Source: Allobosea sp. CRIB-10 (lineage in GTDB: Bacteria; Pseudomonadota; Alphaproteobacteria; Rhizobiales; Beijerinckiaceae). From it: a stretch of DNA of 64,000 bases. Position numbers and translations under genes: made by a program. Below, one piece after another: positions 35,706-43,837 of the stretch (the stretch's first letter is position 1; each line of letters opens with the position of its first letter). The notes beneath the pieces are model-generated. The model was not told the origin of the DNA, made no database searches, and was given only the letters and a program-made list of their open reading frames with translations. The stretch spans positions 186,001 to 250,000 of the forward strand of contig NZ_FOKP01000004.1 in assembly GCF_900112185.1 (NCBI RefSeq), given 5' to 3'.

Positions 35706-37793
35706 ATGTGGAGCCTGACCTTCGCCCCGCTCGTCCCGCTGCCGCTGCTGATCGGCCTCGCCGTCCTGGCCGCGGTCGCCGCCGGCATGGCGTTGATGCT
35801 GGCCGGACGCGGCGCGATCCTGCGTGCCCTGGCACTCGCCGTGCTGGCCATCGCCCTCGCCGACCCCTCGCTCGTCTTCGAGGATCGCGAGCCGGTCAAG
35901 GACGTCGTCGCCGTCGTCGTCGACAAATCCGCTTCGAACCGCCTCGCCGACCGCTCGCAGCAGACGCAAGCAGCCCAGGCCGAGGTCGAGCGGCAGTTGC
36001 GCGGCGTCTCCGGTGTGGAGACACGGACGATCGAAGTCACCGACCAGCAGGGCGCCGGCGACGGCACCCGCCTGTTCGAGGCGCTCGCCTCCGGCCTCGC
36101 CGACGTGCCCTCCGAGCGTGTCGCCGGCGCGATCGTGCTCAGCGACGGCCTCGCCCATGACGCGCCGGCCACTGCCGAAGCACTCGGCCTGCGCGCCCCG
36201 CTGCACGTGCTGACCACCGGCCGCGAGCGCGAGATCGACCGGCGCATCGTGCTGGTCGATTCGCCGCGCTTCGGCATCGTCGGCAAGGAGCAGAATGTCC
36301 GCCTGCGCGTCGTCGAGAAGGGTGGGCCGGGCCGCGCCGCGATCACGGTGCGCCGCGACGGCGAGATCATCGCGCGGCGCGAGGCGATAGCCGGCCAGAC
36401 GATCCAGGTTCCGGTCCGCATCGATCGCGGCGGTCCTAACGTCATCGAGATCGAAGCAGCGCCGCTCGACAACGAATTGACGCTCGCCAACAACCGCGCC
36501 GTCATCACCATCGATGGCGTGCGCGACAAGCTGCGGGTGCTGCTGGTCTCCGGCGAGCCTCATCCGGGCGAGCGGACCTGGCGCAACCTGCTCAAGGCCG
36601 ACGCCAATGTCGATCTCGTCCATTTTACCATCCTGCGCCCGCCGGAGAAGCAGGACGGCACGCCGATCAACGAGCTCTCGCTGATCGCCTTCCCGACGCG
36701 CGAGCTGTTCCAGGTCAAGATCAAGGATTTCGACCTGATCATCTTCGACCGCTACGCCAACCAGTCGATCCTGCCGCTGGTCTATTTCGACAACATCGTC
36801 CGCTATGTCCGCGACGGCGGCGCCCTCTTGATCGCAGCCGGGCCGGAATATTCCGGCGCCCAGTCGCTGGCGCGCACCCCGCTCGGCCAGATCCTGCCGG
36901 CGCAGCCCGATGGCAGCGTCTTCGACGAGGCCTATCGCGCCCGCGTCAGCGAGCCTGGCAAGCGCCACCCGGTGACCCGCGACCTGCCCGGCTCCGAAAC
37001 CGAGCCGCCGCGCTGGGGCGAGTGGCTGCGCCTGGTCGGCGCCCGCGCCCGCTCGGGCTCGACCGTCATGACCGGCCCCGGCGAGCGTCCGCTCTTGCTG
37101 CTGGCGCGCGAGCAGAAGGGCCGCGTCGCACTCTTCCTCTCCGATCATGCCTGGCTCTGGGCCCGCGGCTTCCGCGATGGCGGCCCGCATCTCGACCTGC
37201 TGCGCCGGCTCGGCCACTGGCTGATGAAGGAGCCGGATCTCGAGGAAGAGGCCCTGCGCGCCAGCGCCCGCGGCCGCAATATCGAGATCGAGCGTCAGAC
37301 GCTCAGCGACAATCCCGCTCCGGCGACGATCACCGCGCCCGACGGCTCGGTCCGCACCGTGCCCTTCGAGGCCGGGCGCCCCGGCCTCTTCGTCGCCCGC
37401 ACCGCGGCGAGCGAATTCGGCCTGCACAAGATCACCACCGAGAACCTCACCGCCTTCGCCAGCGTCGGGCCGGAGAACCCGCGCGAGCTGATGGAGGTCG
37501 TCAGCGATCCTACCAAGCTCCAGGCGCTGGCCGAGGCGACCGGCGGTTCCTCGCGCCGGATCGGGCATGAGGGCGATTCCGGCGTCACCATCCCGCGTAT
37601 CGTGCCGGTGCGTTCCGGCCGGCAGTTCGCGGGCGCCGACTGGATCGGCCTGCGCATCAGCGATTCCGGCATCGTCCGCGGCGTCTCGATCTCGCCGCTC
37701 TTCGTCGGGCTGATCGGCCTCGCCATCCTGTTCGGGGCGCTGGTCGCAGGCTGGATTGGCGAGAGCGGACGCAGGTTCAAGCGCGAGGCGTAA
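35706..37793 (+). CDS. Membrane protein with vWA-like MIDAS and GATase-like domain
   Basis: A 695-residue protein. Two N-terminal helices lead to a vWA-like region with the MIDAS signature VVVDKSASN (DxSxS) and LSDGLAH. A central region (KLRVLLVSGEPHPGERTWRN, FDLIIFDRYANQSILPLVYF, RYVRDGGALLIAAGPEYSG) looks like a glutamine-amidotransferase-like fold. A C-terminal helix (SPLFVGLIGLAILFGALVAG) anchors it again. It is the last gene of the MoxR operon, separated by repeat B copy 1. A role in envelope-related substrate handling with MoxR is inferred from the family. Confidence 0.85.
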   Translation: MWSLTFAPLVPLPLLIGLAVLAAVAAGMALMLAGRGAILRALALAVLAIALADPSLVFEDREPVKDVVAVVVDKSASNRLADRSQQTQAAQAEVERQLRGVSGVETRTIEVTDQQGAGDGTRLFEALASGLADVPSERVAGAIVLSDGLAHDAPATAEALGLRAPLHVLTTGREREIDRRIVLVDSPRFGIVGKEQNVRLRVVEKGGPGRAAITVRRDGEIIARREAIAGQTIQVPVRIDRGGPNVIEIEAAPLDNELTLANNRAVITIDGVRDKLRVLLVSGEPHPGERTWRNLLKADANVDLVHFTILRPPEKQDGTPINELSLIAFPTRELFQVKIKDFDLIIFDRYANQSILPLVYFDNIVRYVRDGGALLIAAGPEYSGAQSLARTPLGQILPAQPDGSVFDEAYRARVSEPGKRHPVTRDLPGSETEPPRWGEWLRLVGARARSGSTVMTGPGERPLLLLAREQKGRVALFLSDHAWLWARGFRDGGPHLDLLRRLGHWLMKEPDLEEEALRASARGRNIEIERQTLSDNPAPATITAPDGSVRTVPFEAGRPGLFVARTAASEFGLHKITTENLTAFASVGPENPRELMEVVSDPTKLQALAEATGGSSRRIGHEGDSGVTIPRIVPVRSGRQFAGADWIGLRISDSGIVRGVSISPLFVGLIGLAILFGALVAGWIGESGRRFKREA

Positions 37794-37801
37794 TGGGCGC
37801 A

Positions 37802-37908
37802 CGTCATCGTCGGCCTTGAGCCGACCATCTCAGGCCGGAATAGGCTCCGGTCAGCGCCTTCTCATCATGAGATTCTCGGGTCTGCGCTTCGCTGCGCCCG
37901 AGAATGAC
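37802..37908. repeat. Palindromic intergenic repeat, family D copy 1
   Basis: Contains GTCATCGTCGGCCTTGAGCC and GATTCTCGGGTCTGCGCTTC closing with CGCCCGAGAATGAC. Shares the TCTGCGCTTCGCT core and GAGAATGAC end with copy 2 (50067-50159). It sits in the gap between two convergent genes, so it may serve as a bidirectional terminator. Confidence 0.75.
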
Positions 37909-37915
37909 ACCGCGA

Positions 37916-38416
37916 TCAGCGCAGCGCCGCCACCGCGCCGCTACGCTGCGCCAGCACCCCGTCCTTCAGCTCCAGCGCCAGGAAGCGCCCGGGATCGGCC
38001 GGCCCCGGCAGGACGAGATGGCCGGGCTTCACCGGCTTGAAGCCGAAGCGGGCATAATAGGGCGCATCGCCGACCAGCAGGATCAACTCGTGGCCGTGCT
38101 CGCGCGCCGCCTCGATCGCGGCGTTCATCAGCGCAGCGCCGATGCCGCGGCCCTCGAAGGCGGGATCGACAGTGAGCGGCCCGAGCATCAGCCCCGGCCC
38201 GCCGCCGGCAAGGATCGGCGTCACCCGGACCGAGCCGACCAGGAAGGTGCCGACATGGCTGGCGAAGGACAATGCCGGATCATGCGGCGCACCTTCGCGC
38301 AGACGCGAGGCGGTGCGGGCATAGCGGCCCGGCCCGAAGGCGCGCTCGTGCAGGCGCTCGATCGCCGCGGCGTCGCCCGGAAGTTCCTGGCGGATGGTGA
38401 GGGGAAGCGAGGTCAT
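37916..38416 (-). CDS. GNAT family N-acetyltransferase
   Basis: A 166-residue acetyltransferase of the GNAT family. The acetyl-CoA motif is GRGIGAALMNAAIEAAREHG at about residues 88-107, with the upstream LTVDPAFE strand. The segment LVGDAPYYARFGFKP is typical of YhbS-like proteins. The substrate is not known. It is the last gene on this minus-strand row but has its own spacing (52 bp) from the methyltransferase gene upstream. Confidence 0.9.
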   Translation of the reverse strand: MTSLPLTIRQELPGDAAAIERLHERAFGPGRYARTASRLREGAPHDPALSFASHVGTFLVGSVRVTPILAGGGPGLMLGPLTVDPAFEGRGIGAALMNAAIEAAREHGHELILLVGDAPYYARFGFKPVKPGHLVLPGPADPGRFLALELKDGVLAQRSGAVAALR

Positions 38417-38468
38417 GGTCGGGTTCGCGGCATGGCCGAATTCGGCGCGGTTGGCAATGGCGCCGGCT

Positions 38469-39305
38469 TCAGACGGGGCGTGCCCAGAGGTCCTGATGGC
38501 CGATGGTCACGGACGCGCCGCGCTTTGCCTCCAGCCAGTTCGCGACCGCATCCGGGGAGACATGGCCGGTCTCGGTCACCGCCGCGGCGATACCGGCCGC
38601 CAGTTCCCGAACGAGATCGGCATGATCGGCGCCAAGCTGCCATGGGCTCTCGCCGACCGTGACTGCCGTGCCGGCCTTGCGAAAAGCCTGCGCCAGCGCC
38701 TCGGTAGCCTCTGGGCCAGCGGCCGGGCCAAAGCCCTTGTCGCCGCGCTGGTGATGATGGAAGGCCGTGAGCATGCGCTGGTCTTCCGGATGCGCCGGCT
38801 GCCAGCTCTCGCGCCCGTCATAGGTCAGCACGGTATAGAGCGGCAAACGCATGCTGACGAGCGAGGCGACGAAGCGCTCGAGCCAGCGCGCCGAGGCAAG
38901 ATCGAACAGCGCCGCGGCCGTCACCAGGTCCGGCTGCCAGCCGAGCACCCATTCGAGCTCCTTGGTCAGGTCCACCTGCCGGAAGTCGACCGTCAGAGTC
39001 TTGTCGTCCTTGCGCAGCACGAGCTCCTCGCCCTGCTCCTGCGCCTCGTCGGCCCATTGCGCGAGCTTGCGCCGCGCCACCGAGAGCAGGCGACTGTCGG
39101 CATCGACCAGCGTCCAGTGCTGGCGCGCCGGCAGCACGCTGTAGCTGCCACGTAGATTGGAGCCGGCACCGCTGCCGAGGTCGATGATCGACAGCGATTG
39201 CTTGCCTGAAAAGGTCGAACCGACCGCCGCCAACACCTGCGGATTGCGCGCGGCATGGTCGGCCGGTTCACGCAAAGCGAGCCAATCGGGGGAGAATCCG
39301 CTCAT
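38469..39305 (-). CDS. Class I SAM-dependent methyltransferase
   Basis: A 278-residue enzyme. Motif I is LSIIDLGSGAGSNLRGSYSV, then HWTLVDADSRLLSVARRKL with the acidic ribose-binding residue, and VDFRQVDLTKELEWVLG further on. The last part has no special domain. Its ATG overlaps the upstream glycosyltransferase stop (four bases), so the two are coupled. Together with a GT4, a pterin-synthase-like protein and an MDR dehydrogenase it may modify a small molecule, but the acceptor is unknown. Confidence 0.9.
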   Translation of the reverse strand: MSGFSPDWLALREPADHAARNPQVLAAVGSTFSGKQSLSIIDLGSGAGSNLRGSYSVLPARQHWTLVDADSRLLSVARRKLAQWADEAQEQGEELVLRKDDKTLTVDFRQVDLTKELEWVLGWQPDLVTAAALFDLASARWLERFVASLVSMRLPLYTVLTYDGRESWQPAHPEDQRMLTAFHHHQRGDKGFGPAAGPEATEALAQAFRKAGTAVTVGESPWQLGADHADLVRELAAGIAAAVTETGHVSPDAVANWLEAKRGASVTIGHQDLWARPV

Positions 39306-40351
39306 GGGGACACCTTCGCACAGACCTCGGCGATAATCGTCGCAGTCTCTCGCCAGCGCGGCAATGTGCTCGCCGCCCGCCAGGCGGCATCGGCACGTTG
39401 CCGTCGTTCATTCGCATCATCCAGCAATTGCGCCAGCCCGGCCCGCAGGGCGGCGACATCGCCCGGCGGCACCTTCAATGCGGCCTCGTCGGGAGCCGTC
39501 TCAGCCGCTGCGCCGCCCGTGGTGCACAGGATCGGCAGGCCGCGCGCCAGCGCCTCGGTCAGCACCATGCCATAGCCCTCGAACAGCGAGGGCATGACGA
39601 AGAGATCGGCCTTGGCATAGGCGGCGTCGAGCTCGGCCTGTTCGAGCGTGCCGGCGAGCCTGATCCGCTCGGACAGGCCGGCGGCGGCAATCTGGGTCTT
39701 CAAAGCAGTGGTGGTGCCCAGTGCGCGATCATCGGCGCCGACGATGGTCAGGCGCCACGGTTTGCCGGTCAGCCCTTCCAGCGCCGCGATCAGGACGTCA
39801 TAGCCCTTGCGCGGCACGAGCGAGCCGACGGCCAGCAACTCCACGGTCTCGCCACCGGAACCGGCCGCCCGCTCCGCCGGATCGACGCCCGGCTCGGCCA
39901 CAGTGATCTTCTCCGCAGGCACGCCGAAATCGGCGACGAGCAGCCGCTTGGTCGTCTCACTGGTGACGACGACAGCCGCCGCATAGCGCAAGGCCGCCGT
40001 CTCCCGCCTGACGAACTCGGCCGCCTGCACCGGCGACAGCCCGGTCTCCAGCCCGAGCGGGTGATGCACCAGCGCGACGACGCGTCCTGCGAGCCCGGCC
40101 GCGATCCCTTCCGGGAAGGCGCCATAGGCGAGCCCGTCGATCAGCAGCACGCTGTCATGAGGGGACGACAGGATCGCCTGCCCGGTCTCGGCGAGCTCGG
40201 CCTCGCCCGGGTTGGGGAAACTGCCCGGCAGAGGCAGATGCCGCGCCGCGACGCCCATCTCGCGCCATTCCGCGAGCAGCCGCCGGTCATAGGCATAGCC
40301 GCCGGTCGGCAGAGAGAGATCGCCGGGAATGGCGAAGACGATCTCGCTCAC
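39302..40351 (-). CDS. GT4-family glycosyltransferase
   Basis: A 349-residue GT-B glycosyltransferase. The N-terminal acceptor domain has SLPTGGYAYDRRLLAEWREM and the donor domain has VGSLVPRKGYDVLIAAL and LFVMPSLFEGYGMVLTEALA with the retaining ExxxxxxxE motif. A GTG start at 40351 is chosen (VSEIVFAIPGDLSLPTGGYA); the frame stays open through repeat B copy 2, which cannot be coding in a conserved sense. The gene lies between the PTPS-like gene and the methyltransferase, all on the minus strand. Confidence 0.9.
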   Translation of the reverse strand: MSEIVFAIPGDLSLPTGGYAYDRRLLAEWREMGVAARHLPLPGSFPNPGEAELAETGQAILSSPHDSVLLIDGLAYGAFPEGIAAGLAGRVVALVHHPLGLETGLSPVQAAEFVRRETAALRYAAAVVVTSETTKRLLVADFGVPAEKITVAEPGVDPAERAAGSGGETVELLAVGSLVPRKGYDVLIAALEGLTGKPWRLTIVGADDRALGTTTALKTQIAAAGLSERIRLAGTLEQAELDAAYAKADLFVMPSLFEGYGMVLTEALARGLPILCTTGGAAAETAPDEAALKVPPGDVAALRAGLAQLLDDANERRQRADAAWRAASTLPRWRETATIIAEVCAKVSP

Positions 40352-40383
40352 GGCGCGTGGCCCGGATGAGGCGCAACGCCAAG

Positions 40384-40485
40384 CCCTCTCCCGGAACGGG
40401 GGAGGGTTGGGAGGGGGCAGCGCTGACCTTTGAAAGTTGGCGCAGGCCCTCTCTCCACCTCTCCCCCGTTCCGGGGGAGAGAGCC
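40384..40485. repeat. Palindromic intergenic repeat, family B copy 2
   Basis: A 102-bp element with CCCTCTCCCGGAACGGGGGA and GGGTTGGGAGGGGG on the left, and CCTCTCCCCCGTTCCGGGGG on the right. It lies between the PTPS-like gene and the glycosyltransferase gene, so it may attenuate the downstream part of that operon. Confidence 0.85.
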
Positions 40486-40520
40486 TGTCGCGCCATCTGC
40501 GCCCGCTATCGAAGCGGCAC

Positions 40521-40922
40521 TCACCCGAGCGCGCCCTCGTAGCTCGCCCGCGCCAGATCGGTCTCGTGCAGGGTGACGCGGATTCTGGCGAGATCGGCCG
40601 CATCCGCCCCGAGCTTGCCGGTGCGGGCCGCCAGGGCCATCGCGTCGAAGATGTATTTGCAGAGGAATTCGGTGGTGGTCAGCACGCCCTCGAATTGCGG
40701 CAGCGTGTCGAGATTCTTGTAGTTCAGCGGCTTCAGCGTTTCGTTCAGCACGGTCAGCGCCGCGCCGATGTCGACCACGACGTTCTGGCGGGTGAGGTTC
40801 TCGCGGAAGAAAGCGACGTCGACGACGAAGGTCGCGCCGTGCATCGCCTGCGCCGGGCCGAAGAACGGATCGGGCAGCGAATGGCCGATCATGATGCGGT
40901 CACGGACTTCGACGGAAAACAT
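40521..40922 (-). CDS. PTPS/QueD-fold protein with altered active site
   Basis: A 133-residue protein of the 6-pyruvoyl-tetrahydropterin synthase / 6-carboxytetrahydropterin synthase fold. The alignment with E. coli QueD is clear: IGHSLP (H14), MHGATFVVDVAF (H28), DIGAALTVL, and LHETDLARASYEG (E120). However, the usual HGH reads HGA, so the third zinc His is Ala30; the catalytic Cys, four residues before H28, is Ala24; and the DHH segment reads NYK. It should not be a normal QueD. A related HGAT subgroup is probably functional with a different chemistry or as a binding protein. It is in a row with an MDR dehydrogenase and a glycosyltransferase. Confidence 0.85.
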   Translation of the reverse strand: MFSVEVRDRIMIGHSLPDPFFGPAQAMHGATFVVDVAFFRENLTRQNVVVDIGAALTVLNETLKPLNYKNLDTLPQFEGVLTTTEFLCKYIFDAMALAARTGKLGADAADLARIRVTLHETDLARASYEGALG

Positions 40923-40973
40923 GGGGCAGTCTCCTTCAGCGGCCGCAGTCTTGGCGAAGGCCGGGGCGCGGCG

Positions 40974-41972
40974 TCAATAGCGCAGGACGGCGGTCAGCCC
41001 TGCGCCGGCGAACAGGGCCGGCAGGCGCGCCGGCGCCTCTAGGAAGGCGATCTCGTCGGTGATCAGCGCATCGAGCCGCTCATCCGCCAGCAAGGCGAGC
41101 GCCGCCTGCATGCGGCGGGCATAGCCGAAGCGCGCCCGCCGCGAGGGCGAGACTTGCCCGACCTGCGAGGAGACGAGCTGCAGGCGGCGGGCATGGAAGG
41201 CGCCGCCGAGCGGAGCGGCAACGCTACCCTCGCCATACCAGCTTAGTTCGACGATCCGTGCCTCGAATCCGCCCGCATCGATCGCGGTCGCGAGGCCGCC
41301 GGCGCTCGCGCTGGCGTGGAAGACAAGATCGGCATCCTGCGGACAGTCCGCCGGCAGCGCAAAGCGGCAGCCGAGCGCCTGCGCGAGCCCGGCGCGGCTC
41401 TCGTCGAGATCGACCAGCGTCACCTCCGCGCCCGGCAGCCCGGCCGCGATATACGCCACGAGCAGGCCGAGCACGCCGCCGCCGACCACGACGATGCGAT
41501 CGGCCGGGCCGGAGCCAGCGTCCCAATGCGCGTTGAGCGCGGTTTCCATATTGGCGGCGAGCACGGCGCGCCTCCCCGGAAGCCCCTCAGGCAGCGGGGT
41601 CACGCGATCCGCCGGCACGATGAAGCGATCCTGATGCGGATGCAGGCAGAACACCGTCCGGCCAAGCAGGTCAGCAGGTCCCGCATCCACCATCCCGACG
41701 GTGCAGTAGCCGTACTTCACCGGAAACGGGAAGGCGCCCTGCTGGAGAGGGGCCCGCATGCGCTCATATTCGCTCTCGGGCACGCGGCCCTCGAACACCA
41801 GCCGCTCGGTGCCACGGCTGATCCCGCTCCAGAGCGTGCGGACAAGGCATTCGTCCGGCCCGGGTGCCGGCAGCTCTTCGATGTTCAGGACGCATTCACG
41901 CGTCGCCGTATACCAGAGCGCGGTCGCCTGCGTCTCTGCGCTTGCTTCACTTGCAATTGCCGGCTTTACCAC
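40974..41972 (-). CDS. MDR-superfamily dehydrogenase (BchC-like)
   Basis: A 332-residue medium-chain dehydrogenase/reductase. The Rossmann motif VVVGGGVLGLLVAYIAAGLP is at about residues 163-182, and an acidic residue in TLVDLDESR suggests NAD use. The usual zinc Cys cluster is missing: where zinc alcohol dehydrogenases have CGICGSD it reads SGISRGTER, as in bacteriochlorophyllide-dehydrogenase-like (BchC) proteins. It starts the minus-strand row that continues with the PTPS-like gene 51 bp later. No bch genes are nearby, so the substrate is different or unknown. Confidence 0.85.
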   Translation of the reverse strand: MVKPAIASEASAETQATALWYTATRECVLNIEELPAPGPDECLVRTLWSGISRGTERLVFEGRVPESEYERMRAPLQQGAFPFPVKYGYCTVGMVDAGPADLLGRTVFCLHPHQDRFIVPADRVTPLPEGLPGRRAVLAANMETALNAHWDAGSGPADRIVVVGGGVLGLLVAYIAAGLPGAEVTLVDLDESRAGLAQALGCRFALPADCPQDADLVFHASASAGGLATAIDAGGFEARIVELSWYGEGSVAAPLGGAFHARRLQLVSSQVGQVSPSRRARFGYARRMQAALALLADERLDALITDEIAFLEAPARLPALFAGAGLTAVLRY

Positions 41973-42013
41973 GCATCGCCCTCCGCGCCGTTCCCCGCCA
42001 GCCTGATGGACCC

Positions 42014-43837
42014 ATGACGGAAACCGCCATGAACCAGCGCCCCGCTCCGACCACGTTCCAGGCGGCGGCGCAAGAGGACATCGGGCTGACGCCGGCTGGC
42101 CTGCAGCCGGTTTCGACCCTGCGGGCGCGGCGCTTGCTCGTTGCCGGCCTGAACCTCGTGACGCTGGCGGCCCTGCTCTGGGGCCTCGCCCACGTGCTTT
42201 CGGCCGGCGGCTGGAGCCTCGCCGACATCGCGATCTTCATCGCCTTCCTGTTCGGCGCGCCCTGGACCGTGCTGGGCTTCTGGAACGCCGCGATCGGGCT
42301 CTGGCTGCTGCATGGCGCGCAGGATGGGCTCGATCAGGTCGCGCCCTTCGCCGTTGCCGGCGAAGCCCAAACGCCGCTCGCGGTGCGCACTGCCGTGCTG
42401 ATGACGCTGCGCAACGAAGACCCGGCTCGCGCCTTTGCGCGGCTGCGTATCGTCAAGGAAAGCCTCAATGCCACCGGCGAAGGCAGCTGGTTCGATTATT
42501 TCGTGCTGTCCGACACCAACGACCCCGCGGTCGCGGCGCAGGAGGCGGCGCTCGCGGCCGAGCTCTCCCGCGACGCCGGCGAGGACTGCACCATCATCTA
42601 CCGCCGCCGCAGCGACAATGCCGGCTACAAGGCCGGCAATGTCCGCGATTTCTGCGAGCGCTGGGGCGATCGCTACGAATTGATGCTGCCGCTCGACGCC
42701 GACTCCGTCATGTCAGGTGACGCCATCGTGAAGCTCGCCCGGATGATGCAGGCCTATCCCAGGCTCGGCATCCTGCAGAGCCTGGTCGTCGGCATGCCCA
42801 GCAAGTCGGCCTTTGCCCGCATCTTCCAGTTCGGCATGCGCCACGGCATGCGGCCCTACACCATGGGCTCGGCCTGGTGGATCGGCGAGTGCGGCCCGTT
42901 CTGGGGCCATAATGCCATGGTACGGATCGCGCCCTTCCGCGATCACTGCCACCTCCCGACCGTGCCGGGCGGGCCGCCGCTCGGTGGCCCCATCATGAGC
43001 CACGACCAGGTCGAGGCGACCTTGATGCGCCGCGCCGGCTACGAGGTCCGGGTGCTCCCGGTCGAGGCCGGCAGCTGGGAGGAGAACCCGCCGACCATGC
43101 TCGAATTCGCCCGGCGCGACCTGCGCTGGTGCCTCGGCAATCTGCAGTATCTCAAGATCATGGACATCCCCGGCCTGAAGGCGATGAGCCGCTTCCAGCT
43201 CGCCTGGGCGATCCTGATGTTCATCGGCCTGCCGGCCTGGACCCTGATGATCGCGCTCCTGCCACTGAAGGTGCTGGAGGATCGCGGCATCGCCGACTAC
43301 CCGGCCGGCTCCGCCGCCTTCCTCTACGTTCTGTTCTTCGCGATGTACCTGTCGCCGAAGCTCGCCGGCTTCGCCGACATCCTGCTGACCAGGGGGGGCA
43401 CGCAGCGTTATGGCGGCACGGCGCGCTTCATCGCCTCCTCGCTGATCGAGATCGTCTTCGCCTTCCTGCAGGGCGCAGTCTCGACCTTCCGGACGACGCT
43501 GTTCATGATCGGCCTCGCTTTCGGCAAGGCGAAGATCGGCTGGAACGGCCAGGCCCGCGACGCCCATGCCCTCTCTTTCGCCACCGCCTTCGTCGGCCTC
43601 TGGCCGCATCTGCTGTTCGGGCTCTACATCTTCGGCACGCTCGCCGTGCTGTCGCCGACCGTGCTGATCTGGTCGCTGCCGCTGACCGCCGGCTACATCC
43701 TCGCCATCCCCTTCGCCATGCTGACCGCGGCGCCGACACTGGGCGCCTTCTTCGTCCGCACCGGCCTCTGCGGCATCCCCGAGGATTTCGACCCGCCGGC
43801 CGAGATCGTCGCGATTCAGGGCGGCAAGGCGCGATGA
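42014..43837 (+). CDS. mdoH: Glucan glucosyltransferase MdoH/OpgH
   Basis: A 607-residue inner-membrane GT2 enzyme that polymerises UDP-glucose into osmoregulated periplasmic glucan. N-terminal helices (LLVAGLNLVTLAALLWGLAH and ADIAIFIAFLFGAPWTVLGF) precede the catalytic domain with the metal-binding LPLDADSVMSG, the SHDQVEATLMRRAGYEV region and the acceptor RRDLRWCLGNLQYL. Several C-terminal helices follow. It is shorter than E. coli OpgH, as in other alphaproteobacteria. The usual partner mdoG is not next to it. Start ATG at 42014 was chosen over longer open sequence that overlaps the divergent dehydrogenase gene. Confidence 0.93.
   Translation: MTETAMNQRPAPTTFQAAAQEDIGLTPAGLQPVSTLRARRLLVAGLNLVTLAALLWGLAHVLSAGGWSLADIAIFIAFLFGAPWTVLGFWNAAIGLWLLHGAQDGLDQVAPFAVAGEAQTPLAVRTAVLMTLRNEDPARAFARLRIVKESLNATGEGSWFDYFVLSDTNDPAVAAQEAALAAELSRDAGEDCTIIYRRRSDNAGYKAGNVRDFCERWGDRYELMLPLDADSVMSGDAIVKLARMMQAYPRLGILQSLVVGMPSKSAFARIFQFGMRHGMRPYTMGSAWWIGECGPFWGHNAMVRIAPFRDHCHLPTVPGGPPLGGPIMSHDQVEATLMRRAGYEVRVLPVEAGSWEENPPTMLEFARRDLRWCLGNLQYLKIMDIPGLKAMSRFQLAWAILMFIGLPAWTLMIALLPLKVLEDRGIADYPAGSAAFLYVLFFAMYLSPKLAGFADILLTRGGTQRYGGTARFIASSLIEIVFAFLQGAVSTFRTTLFMIGLAFGKAKIGWNGQARDAHALSFATAFVGLWPHLLFGLYIFGTLAVLSPTVLIWSLPLTAGYILAIPFAMLTAAPTLGAFFVRTGLCGIPEDFDPPAEIVAIQGGKAR

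Noticed and set aside
35442..37802. 786-codon open frame opposite the vWA membrane protein
   Set aside because: Asp/Arg/Ala-rich shadow frame crossing a palindromic repeat; no homology recognised.
40521..40922. Canonical QueD (queuosine) assignment
   Set aside because: The catalytic Cys, one zinc His and the DHH segment are missing, so the ordinary queuosine role is not supported although queC is in the window.
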